NCBI GenBank assembly: GCA_947003675.1
Contig: CAMQPJ010000112.1
Coordinates: forward strand, 1 to 5,226
Length of the DNA: 5,226 nucleotides
Origin: an uncultured Collinsella sp.
GTDB taxonomy: Bacteria > Actinomycetota > Coriobacteriia > Coriobacteriales > Coriobacteriaceae
Reading direction: 5' to 3'
In this document: positions 1 to 5,226 of the stretch, piece by piece
Layout of the letters: the number at the start of each line of letters is the position of its first letter
Numbering within the stretch: position 1 is the first letter of the stretch
Made by a program: the position numbers and the translations under genes
Notes under the pieces: generated by a model
Database searches by the model: none
What the model was told of the DNA's origin: nothing
Seen by the model: only the letters and a program-made list of their open reading frames with translations

Positions 1-100
1 TTTGCAATTACAAAAAGATGATTGGGCAAGATGTCAATCATGGTCTAACAGAGCCTTTTTCAAAGGCTTGCTCGGTCCCAAATAACGTGCACTTTCGCTG

Positions 101-130
101 GAGGGTCGCTGTTTGGCGGCCCTCTTTTTT
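101..130 (+). terminator. Intrinsic (Rho-independent) terminator upstream of alaS
   Basis: A 9-bp stem pairs 101-109 (GAGGGTCGC) with 116-124 (GCGGCCCTC), with one G-U wobble and a 6-base loop at 110-115. It is followed at once by six T residues at 125-130. This is the classic layout of an intrinsic terminator on the + strand. The minus strand has no T-tract after the same stem, so it should work in one direction only. It probably ends a + strand transcript that begins left of the window and insulates alaS from it. I considered a terminator-type attenuator for alaS, but saw no competing antiterminator pairing upstream. Confidence 0.85.
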
Positions 131-163
131 GCATGGGCGCGGTGGGATGGTAATATCGTTACG
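128..163 (+). promoter_or_regulatory. Candidate sigma-70-type promoter for the alaS cluster
   Basis: A -35-like hexamer TTTGCA (128-133, 4 of 6 matches to TTGACA) is separated by 17 bases from a -10-like hexamer TAATAT (151-156, 4 of 6 to TATAAT). The -10 is preceded by TG at 148-149, an extended -10 arrangement. The predicted transcription start is near 162-163, giving a leader of about 40 nt before alaS. The -35 overlaps the T-tract of the terminator, so termination and initiation are packed together. The -10 also lies inside a short inverted repeat, GTAA (150-153) with TTAC (159-162). Called from pattern and spacing only. Confidence 0.45.
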
Positions 164-171
164 TTTGAACT

Positions 172-186
172 GTTTCGATGTGAAAC
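172..186 (+). promoter_or_regulatory. Small hairpin in the alaS leader, just 5' of the Shine-Dalgarno
   Basis: GTTTC (172-176) and GAAAC (182-186) form a perfect 5-bp inverted repeat around the loop GATGT. It ends one base before the Shine-Dalgarno GAGGAG at 188-193. In RNA this could stack beside, without covering, the ribosome binding site; in DNA it could be a protein site. The stem is short, and repeats of this size occur by chance, so a regulatory role is speculative. Confidence 0.3.
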
Positions 187-187
187 C

Positions 188-193
188 GAGGAG
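188..193 (+). promoter_or_regulatory. Ribosome binding site that sets the alaS start
   Basis: GAGGAG lies 9 bases before the ATG at 203. The longer open frame reaches back to a TTG at 113, but that would read through the terminator hairpin and lacks a Shine-Dalgarno. The later ATG at 224 also lacks one. This site therefore selects 203. Confidence 0.8.
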
Positions 194-202
194 ATTCCCT
201 CT

Positions 203-2860
203 ATGAGTGCTGACTACCCGTCAATGACTACGGCTGAGATTCGCTCCAAGTTCCTCAACTTCTTTGAGGAGCGCGGTCTTAAGCTCTATCCTTCTTCGTC
301 CCTCGTCCCCGACGATCCTTCGCTGCTGCTTGCCAACGCCGGCATGAACCAGTTTAAGGAGTATTACCAGGGCAAGAAGACCATGAAGGAGATCGGCGCG
401 ATCTCCTGCCAGAAGTGCGTCCGCACCAACGACATCGACTGCATCGGCGAGGACGGCCGTCACCTGTCCTTCTTTGAGATGCTCGGCGACTTCTCCTTTG
501 GCGGCGTCTCCAAGCAGCAGGCCTGCGCCTGGGCCTTTGAGCTCATCACCAAGGAGTTCAAGCTGCCGCTCGACCGCCTGTACTTCACCGTCTTTACCGA
601 GGACGACGAGACCCACGACGTGTGGCGTTCCCTGGGCGTTGCCGAGGACCACATCTCGCGTCTGGGGGAGGACGACAACTTCTGGGCCGCCGGCCCCACC
701 GGCCCCTGCGGTCCGTGCTCCGAGATCTACTTTGACATGGGCGAGGAGGTCGGCTGCGGCAGCCCCGACTGTAAGCCCGGCTGCGACTGCGACCGCTTCC
801 TGGAGTTCTGGAACCTCGTCTTTACCCAGTACGACCGCCAGGAGGACGGCTCCATGCCGGAGCTGCCGCACCGCAACCTCGATACGGGCATGGGCCTGGA
901 GCGCATGGCCGCTATCATGCAGCACAAGACCGCCAACTACGACGGCGATCTGATGCAGCACCTCATCAAGCTGGGCGAGGAGATCAGCGGCAAGACCTAT
1001 GACGCCGACGATTACTCCGGTGCCAGCCGCTCGCTGCGTATCATCGCCGATCACTCCCGTGCCGTCGACTTTATGATTTCCGACGGCATCCTCCCCGGTA
1101 ACGAGGGCCGCGAGTACGTCCTTCGCCGCCTGCTCCGCCGCGCCGTGTTCCACGGTCGCCTGCTGGGCATCGAGGGCGCCTTCCTGACCAAGTTTATCGA
1201 CGAGGTCAACGCTCAGATGGGCGAGGCCTATCCTGAGCTGCTCAAGAACGTCGCGCTCGTCAAGGGTATCGTCGCCTCCGAGGAGGAGCGCTTCTCCACG
1301 ACGCTCGACAACGGTCGCGTCTACCTGGATGAGGCCCTGGCAGCGCTTGCCGACGGCTCCGTCCTTCCGGGCGACGTTGCCTTTAAGCTGCACGACACCT
1401 TTGGTTTCCCCATTGACCTGACTGTCGAGATCGCCGGCGCTGCTGGCCACGACGTCGACATGGACGGCTTCACCGCCTGCATGGAGGACCAGAAGGCCCG
1501 CGCTCGTGCCAACGCCAAGGGCGATGCCTGGGGCAGCTTCAACGACGTGTGGGTCGAGCTTTCCGACAAGGTCGCCGCGACCGAGTTCGACGGCTATGAC
1601 AACGATGCGATCGAGGGTGCCAAGGTTGTCGCCATCGTTCGCAACGGCGAGTCCGTCGAGTCCGCTGCCGCCGGCGAGGACGTCGAGGTCGTGCTCGACC
1701 GCACCCCGTTCTACGCCGAGATGGGCGGCCAGCAGGGTGACGCCGGCGAGCTTTCCGCCGAGGGCGTTGTTCTGACCGTTGCCGATACCAAGAACCACAA
1801 CGGCCTGTATGCCCATGTCGCACACGTTGCCGAGGGCACGCTGACCGTCGGTGCTACCGTGACCGCCGCGCTCGACGCCGAGCGCCGTGGTTTCCTGCGC
1901 CGCAACCACACCGCCACCCACCTGCTCGACGCTGCCCTTAAGCAGGTCCTGGGCGAGCATGTCTCCCAGGCCGGCTCGCTGGTGACGCCCGAGCACCTGC
2001 GCTTTGACTTTACGCACTTCGAGGCCCTGTCCTCCGAGCAGCTCAAGGCTGTTGAGGACCTGGTCAACCAGCAGATCTTCGCTTCCAAGCCGGTTGTGAC
2101 CCGTGTCATGGGCATCGACGAGGCTAAGGCTGCCGGCGCTGTTGCCCTGTTTGGCGAGAAGTATGGCGACGTCGTCCGCGTCGTCTCCGTGGGCGCTGAG
2201 GACCAGCCGTTCTCCCGCGAACTCTGCGGTGGCACACACGCTGCCAACACCGCCGAGATCGGCCTGTTCAAGATCATTTCCGAGTCCTCCATGGGCTCCA
2301 ATGTCCGCCGTATCGAGGCCGTGACCTCTAAGGGTGCCCTCGACTATATGGCCGACCGCCTGGCACTCGTTGACGCCGCCGCCGCTGCGCTCAAGTGCCG
2401 CGTAGACGAGGTTCCCGCCCGCGTGGAGAACCTGCAGGCCGAGCTGCGCGAGACGTCCAATAAGCTCAAGAAGGCTCTGACCGGTGGCTCCTCCGACGCC
2501 ATCTCCAGCGCCATCGAGGACGCCGTCGAGCTTGACGGCTATAAGCTCGTTGTCGCTGAGCTCCAGGGCCTTGAGGCTGCCGACCTGCGCAACGTATGGG
2601 ATACCGTGCATCAGAAGGTCGCCGGCCCTGTCGCTTGTGTCGTCGCCAGTGTGACTGAGAAGGGCACTCCGGCCCTGCTCGCTGCCGGCTCCGATGACGC
2701 CGTCAAGGCCGGTTTCCACGCCGGTAACGTGATCAAGCAGATCGCGGGTCTGGTCGACGGTCGCGGTGGCGGTCGTCCCAACATGGCCCAGGCCGGTGGC
2801 AAGAATGCTGCCGGCATCGCCGATGCCCTCGCGGCCGCTAAGACCGCGCTCGGCGCCTAA
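203..2860 (+). CDS. alaS: Alanyl-tRNA synthetase, full length
   Basis: This cytoplasmic class II synthetase attaches alanine to tRNA-Ala and hydrolyses mischarged Ser- or Gly-tRNA-Ala. The protein is 885 aa, normal for the family. Visible in order: the aminoacylation core with GMNQFK (47-52), QKCVRTNDID (70-79) and motif 2 HLSFFEMLGDFSFGG (87-101); GPTGPCGPCSEIYFD (164-178); a Cys cluster C185/C190/C194/C196; motif 3 DTGMGLER (227-234); and the tRNA-recognition stretch GNEGREYVLRR (299-309). N300 and D398 probably correspond to the E. coli residues that read the G3-U70 pair (alignment from memory). The editing domain has its zinc ligands HTATH (H569, H573) and CGGTH (C675, H679). A predicted helical linker (about 735-760) leads to the C-Ala domain with GRGGGRPNMAQAGG (853-866). 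The start at 203 follows a good Shine-Dalgarno. All catalytic and editing motifs look intact. It is the first gene of the cluster, 17 nt before ruvX. Confidence 0.98.
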   Translation: MSADYPSMTTAEIRSKFLNFFEERGLKLYPSSSLVPDDPSLLLANAGMNQFKEYYQGKKTMKEIGAISCQKCVRTNDIDCIGEDGRHLSFFEMLGDFSFGGVSKQQACAWAFELITKEFKLPLDRLYFTVFTEDDETHDVWRSLGVAEDHISRLGEDDNFWAAGPTGPCGPCSEIYFDMGEEVGCGSPDCKPGCDCDRFLEFWNLVFTQYDRQEDGSMPELPHRNLDTGMGLERMAAIMQHKTANYDGDLMQHLIKLGEEISGKTYDADDYSGASRSLRIIADHSRAVDFMISDGILPGNEGREYVLRRLLRRAVFHGRLLGIEGAFLTKFIDEVNAQMGEAYPELLKNVALVKGIVASEEERFSTTLDNGRVYLDEALAALADGSVLPGDVAFKLHDTFGFPIDLTVEIAGAAGHDVDMDGFTACMEDQKARARANAKGDAWGSFNDVWVELSDKVAATEFDGYDNDAIEGAKVVAIVRNGESVESAAAGEDVEVVLDRTPFYAEMGGQQGDAGELSAEGVVLTVADTKNHNGLYAHVAHVAEGTLTVGATVTAALDAERRGFLRRNHTATHLLDAALKQVLGEHVSQAGSLVTPEHLRFDFTHFEALSSEQLKAVEDLVNQQIFASKPVVTRVMGIDEAKAAGAVALFGEKYGDVVRVVSVGAEDQPFSRELCGGTHAANTAEIGLFKIISESSMGSNVRRIEAVTSKGALDYMADRLALVDAAAAALKCRVDEVPARVENLQAELRETSNKLKKALTGGSSDAISSAIEDAVELDGYKLVVAELQGLEAADLRNVWDTVHQKVAGPVACVVASVTEKGTPALLAAGSDDAVKAGFHAGNVIKQIAGLVDGRGGGRPNMAQAGGKNAAGIADALAAAKTALGA

Positions 2861-2877
2861 GAATCTAAGAAGTCGCT

Positions 2878-3306
2878 GTGGTTGCGCTCGCGCTGGACAT
2901 AGGGGAGACCAGGATTGGCATCGCCGTCTCGAGCCGTGATGGCAAGATGGCGATGCCTGTCAAGGTGCTTCCGGCTGCCGAGGTCACCGGTGTGGCCAAG
3001 ACGTTCCGCTACCTGGTTGAGGACTATGAGCCCGACATCCTGGTAAGCGGACGTCCCCTGACCATGGCCGGTGAGCCCGGCCCTCAGGCCGAGCGCGTTG
3101 CCGCTGTGGCGCAAAAGATTGCCGACGAGCTCGATCTTCCGTTGGAGTTTGAGGACGAGCGTCTGTCCTCGCAAGAGGCCAAGCGTATCCTGCGCGAGCA
3201 GGGACTCAACGAAAAGCAGATGAGGGGCAAGATCGACATGATTGCCGCCAGCCTGTTTTTGCAGACGTGGCTCGATCGTAAAAACGAGGAGGTTTCGCAT
3301 GCCTAG
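2878..3306 (+). CDS. ruvX: RuvX/YqgF family RNase H-fold nuclease
   Basis: Members of this family (YqgF, also called RuvX or Pre-16S rRNase) have a RuvC-like RNase H fold. They are implicated in processing the 5' end of 16S rRNA, and in some species act on branched DNA. The protein is 142 aa, the usual size. Hallmarks: N-terminal ALDIGETRIGIAVSS (5-19) with the first acidic residue D7; SGRPLTMAGEPGPQAERV (57-74); DERLSS (93-98) with E94; and KIDMIAASLFLQTWLD (118-133) with D120. These match the expected acidic triad. The start is GTG, chosen because it places the VALALDIG strand right at the N-terminus, as in relatives. The Shine-Dalgarno is weak (AAGAAG, 2867-2872, five bases before the start), so its translation may depend partly on ribosomes finishing alaS. 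Its last 8 bases overlap the start of mltG. Confidence 0.93.
   Translation: MVALALDIGETRIGIAVSSRDGKMAMPVKVLPAAEVTGVAKTFRYLVEDYEPDILVSGRPLTMAGEPGPQAERVAAVAQKIADELDLPLEFEDERLSSQEAKRILREQGLNEKQMRGKIDMIAASLFLQTWLDRKNEEVSHA
3287..3292 (+). promoter_or_regulatory. Strong ribosome binding site that sets the mltG start
   Basis: A perfect AGGAGG lies 6 bases before the ATG at 3299, inside the last codons of ruvX. The open frame extends upstream to 3242, but that stretch is ruvX coding sequence in another frame and has no such site. Part of this site could pair weakly: CTCG at 3271-3274 with CGAG at 3285-3288. Confidence 0.85.
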
Positions 3307-4732
3307 TGCTTCCGATCCGCGCCAGCCGAATCGTACACAGCAGCCGGCGTCGCGCCCTGCCCAGCCTGGCCAGCGTCCGGCACAGCCGACGCAGCACGCA
3401 GCTCAGCCTGCCGCGCGCCCGGCGCAGTCCTTCTCTCGTTCGGCCCAACCTGTTCAACGGACGGGTCAGCAGCCTTCTGCTCGTTCGGTTCAGCATTCGG
3501 CTTCTCACGCGGCTCAGCAGCCCACTGCTCGTACGGCCCAGCCTGCAGGCGGCACCCGCTTTAAGCAGCAGGCACCTACCCAGCGAACGCAGGCCCCCCA
3601 ATCGCATTCGCATCACGCTCGTGGTTCGCATGGCGTTGCTCCGGCGACCCGCTCGAGCTACAACACGCATGCTCGTCGCGGTGCTCAAAAGAAAAGCTCC
3701 CCGGTGCCTATGATTATCGGTGGCGTCGTCGCCGTGCTTGCGCTTGTCGCGATCGTTTTCTTTGTCGTGCCAGCCGTCAAGGGCTTCTTTGGCGGTGAGG
3801 ATGCGAAAGTCGCTGCTGGCCAGCAAGTTACTATCACGATTCCCGACGGTGCCTCGGGCGATACTATCGCCTCGATTCTCTCTGAGAACCATATCGTCGA
3901 AAATCCCAAGGATTACTATGCGGCGGTGAAAAAGCTCAACGCCGATATGTCGCTCAAGCCTGGTGATTATTCGTTCACCACACTCATGGATGCGACCAAG
4001 GTTGTTCAGCAGCTCATGGAAGGCCCCAACGCGGGCTCCAATGCGCTGACTATCCCTGAGGGCCTAACGGTCGATCAAGTCGCCGACCGTGTGGCCCAGG
4101 CCTACGACAGCATCTCTAAGGAAGACTTCCTCAACCAGGCCAAGGCCTCCAACTACGTTGACGACTATAGCTTCCTTAAGGGCGCCGCCAACGATTCGCT
4201 CGAGGGTTTCTTGTTCCCCAAGACCTATTCGCTGGGCGATTCGCCGACGGCCGATGACGTGATTCGCGCCATGCTCGATCAGTTTAAGACCGAGTACAAG
4301 TCGCTTGACTTTGCGAGCTGCGAAGCCAAGATCAAGGAACGCTACGGCGTGGAGATGTCCGACTACGACATCGTCAACTTGGCCTCTATCGTTGAGCGCG
4401 AGGGCCTCAACGCCGATCAACGTGCGCACGTGGCCTCGGTCTTCTACAACCGCCTTGCCGGCAAACTCGACGGTCTGCGCTATCTCAACAGCGATGCGAC
4501 CATGATGTATGTCACCGGTGGCGAGGTTACCGCCGACGACCTGCAGAGCGATAGTCCGTATAACACCTATAAGCACGAGGGCCTACCGCCCACGCCCATC
4601 TGCTCTCCGTCGCTCGAGGCACTCAAGGCCACGCTTGAGCCGACCGACTCCGATGACCTGTATTTCTACATTACGCAGGACGAGGAGTACTTCTCGCAAA
4701 CCTACGAAGAGCATCAACAGTCTTGGAATTAG
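3299..4732 (+). CDS. mltG: Endolytic murein transglycosylase MltG (YceG-like), with long cytoplasmic tail
   Basis: MltG enzymes are single-pass membrane proteins that cleave nascent peptidoglycan glycan strands near the synthesis machinery and help set strand length. The protein is 477 aa. Residues 1-135 are a low-complexity Arg/Gln/Pro/Ala/Ser/His tail with a single acidic residue (D6). One transmembrane helix covers about 137-160, preceded by KK at 131-132, which predicts a cytoplasmic tail and an extracellular enzyme. A LysM-like region spans about 175-242. The catalytic YceG domain follows: LEGFLFPKTY (301-310), LASIVEREG (361-369) with the likely catalytic Glu E366, SVFYNRL (380-386), and SPYNTYKHEGLPPTPI (419-434). 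The family more often has Asn or a small residue where C435 sits. The start has a perfect Shine-Dalgarno inside ruvX, with an 8-nt overlap, so the two are likely translationally coupled. The enzyme domain appears complete; the tail is discussed separately. Confidence 0.95.
   Translation: MPSASDPRQPNRTQQPASRPAQPGQRPAQPTQHAAQPAARPAQSFSRSAQPVQRTGQQPSARSVQHSASHAAQQPTARTAQPAGGTRFKQQAPTQRTQAPQSHSHHARGSHGVAPATRSSYNTHARRGAQKKSSPVPMIIGGVVAVLALVAIVFFVVPAVKGFFGGEDAKVAAGQQVTITIPDGASGDTIASILSENHIVENPKDYYAAVKKLNADMSLKPGDYSFTTLMDATKVVQQLMEGPNAGSNALTIPEGLTVDQVADRVAQAYDSISKEDFLNQAKASNYVDDYSFLKGAANDSLEGFLFPKTYSLGDSPTADDVIRAMLDQFKTEYKSLDFASCEAKIKERYGVEMSDYDIVNLASIVEREGLNADQRAHVASVFYNRLAGKLDGLRYLNSDATMMYVTGGEVTADDLQSDSPYNTYKHEGLPPTPICSPSLEALKATLEPTDSDDLYFYITQDEEYFSQTYEEHQQSWN
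3332..3550 (+). repeat. In-frame 7-8 residue repeats encoding the MltG cytoplasmic tail
   Basis: MltG residues 12-84 resolve into ten consecutive units of the form R-x-x-Q-P-x-x. Six heptads span 12-53: RTQQPAS, RPAQPGQ, RPAQPTQ, HAAQPAA, RPAQSFS, RSAQPVQ. Three octads follow at 54-77 (RTGQQPSA, RSVQHSAS, HAAQQPTA), then a final heptad RTAQPAG at 78-84. The first position is Arg or His in every unit and the fourth is Gln in every unit. At DNA level the copies have diverged at synonymous sites, so this is an old or selected repeat rather than a recent duplication. Confidence 0.75.
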
Positions 4733-4733
4733 C

Positions 4734-5226
4734 ATGAGGATTTTTAGCCCCAAACGATACGTTGCCTCGGTCGATCGCATCGACCTTAATACCCTGTGGG
4801 CCGACGGCAAACGCGCCATTCTGCTCGATCGCGATAACACCCTGGTGCCGCGCGACACCGAGCAGGTCCCCGCCGCGATTTCCGCTTGGCTCGACGCCGC
4901 CCGCGCCAAAGGCTTTAAGCTGTGCATGGTGTCCAATAACTGGCATCGCGACCAGGTCATGGCATCGGCACGCGAGCTGGGACTCGAGGCCATCAGCCAC
5001 GCCATGAAGCCGGCGCCGTTTGCCCTCAAGGCGGGTCTTAAGCGCCTCGGCGCCACGGCCGACGAGGCGGTGCTGATCGGTGATCAGCTCTACACGGACG
5101 TGTGGAGCGGCAACTTCGCCGGCGTCGATACCATCCTGGTAAAGCCGCAGGCCACGCAGGACCTGTGGTATACGCAGATCTTCCGTATCTTTGAGCGCCG
5201 GGCCCTGCGCGACCTTCCCTGCGAGG
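4734..5226 (+). CDS. YqeG-family HAD phosphatase (class IIIA), 3' end outside window
   Basis: The reading frame is open from ATG 4734 to the window edge (164 codons seen, no stop). It is a haloacid dehalogenase-type phosphatase. Motif I is DRDNTL (32-37), with nucleophile D32 and acid/base D34. Motif II is VSNN (66-69, S67), motif III is KP (K92-P93), and motif IV is GDQLYTD (116-122, D117 and D122). The short helix between motifs I and II and the sequence IGDQL-x-TD are typical of YqeG/PGP-phosphatase-like proteins. Those are related to yeast Gep4, which dephosphorylates phosphatidylglycerophosphate to phosphatidylglycerol; that substrate is inference here. Family members are about 170 aa, so little is probably missing. 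The start is 1 nt after the mltG stop and has no clear Shine-Dalgarno, which suggests translational coupling to mltG. Codon use matches its neighbours. Confidence 0.88.
   Translation, partial: MRIFSPKRYVASVDRIDLNTLWADGKRAILLDRDNTLVPRDTEQVPAAISAWLDAARAKGFKLCMVSNNWHRDQVMASARELGLEAISHAMKPAPFALKAGLKRLGATADEAVLIGDQLYTDVWSGNFAGVDTILVKPQATQDLWYTQIFRIFERRALRDLPCE

Noticed and set aside
7..37. A minus-strand TTGACA (complement of 32-37) with TGTAAT (complement of 7-12), suggesting a divergent promoter
   Set aside because: The spacer is 19 bases, longer than optimal, and no minus-strand gene can be seen because the window ends there. It cannot be supported without leftward sequence.
141..160. Resemblance of GGATGGTAATATCG to the conserved T-box sequence (UGGN pairing with the tRNA acceptor end)
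   Set aside because: A T-box leader needs a long Stem I with a specifier loop and a terminator or sequestering helix after the T-box. Here the only terminator lies before this motif and no Stem I is visible, so the match is probably chance.
113..202. An N-terminal extension of AlaS from the TTG at 113
   Set aside because: The extra 30 residues lie in the terminator and promoter, no AlaS begins this way to my knowledge, and the ATG at 203 has a well-placed Shine-Dalgarno.
18..206. A 62-codon + strand frame before alaS
   Set aside because: It reads straight through the terminator hairpin, the candidate promoter and the alaS start, has no Shine-Dalgarno, and its protein resembles nothing I know.
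221..2719. An 832-codon open frame on the minus strand, opposite alaS
   Set aside because: Its translation is rich in Gly, Leu, Val, Ala and Asp with no recognisable domain. It mirrors the codon bias of alaS, which rarely uses TTA, CTA or TCA, the codons that would create minus-strand stops. It is a shadow of a highly biased gene.
2861..2877. A possible terminator or promoter between alaS and ruvX
   Set aside because: The 17-base gap has no inverted repeat, T-tract or -10-like box; only a weak purine-rich ribosome binding site is visible.
3206..3892. A 228-codon minus-strand frame and a 135-codon + strand frame (3306-3713) overlapping the start of mltG
   Set aside because: Both translate to Arg/Ser/Leu-rich low-complexity sequence. 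The 21-base in-frame repeat of the MltG tail lacks stops in other phases, which explains the open frames. Neither has a good ribosome binding site or a recognisable domain.

Overview
The window carries four genes of an ordinary bacterial housekeeping cluster, all on the + strand and tightly packed: alaS (alanyl-tRNA synthetase, 203-2860), ruvX/yqgF (2878-3306), mltG (3299-4732) and a YqeG-family HAD phosphatase (from 4734, running off the right edge). About 200 bases of AT-richer DNA lie upstream of alaS. They hold a clear intrinsic terminator (101-130), a plausible promoter for the cluster and several small inverted repeats.

The genes are GC-rich, strongly prefer C or G in the third codon position, and share one codon style. 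The order alaS-ruvX-mltG is the actinobacterial one: in Mycobacterium it continues into aroE, aroC, aroK, aroB, efp and nusB. In Bacillus-type genomes yrzL and yrzB flank ruvX, and both are absent here. The AlaS carries a Cys-rich insertion of a kind I associate with anaerobic Firmicutes and related lineages, and a YqeG phosphatase sits where aroE would be expected. Together this suggests Coriobacteriia (Collinsella, Olsenella or a relative). This is inference from gene order and composition, not a database match.

Layout: 1-100 has no convincing gene but contains two perfect short inverted repeats. 101-130 is a terminator reading + strand transcripts from the left. 128-202 holds a candidate promoter (TTTGCA, 17 bases, TG-extended TAATAT), a hairpin in the leader and a good Shine-Dalgarno for alaS. 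From 203 onward the spacing is 17 nt (alaS-ruvX), an 8-nt overlap (ruvX-mltG) and 1 nt (mltG-yqeG), with no internal terminator visible, so the four genes are probably one transcript.

The products do not form a single pathway. AlaS charges tRNA-Ala. RuvX is an RNase H-fold nuclease implicated in 16S rRNA maturation. MltG is a membrane-anchored lytic transglycosylase that cuts nascent peptidoglycan. YqeG-type HAD enzymes are related to phosphatidylglycerophosphate phosphatases. The common theme is growth: translation, ribosome production and envelope synthesis.

I found no new defence, mobile or regulatory system. The items most worth a second look are the Arg/Gln/Pro heptad-repeat tail on the cytoplasmic side of MltG, the palindromes around the alaS promoter, and the unexplained first 100 bases.
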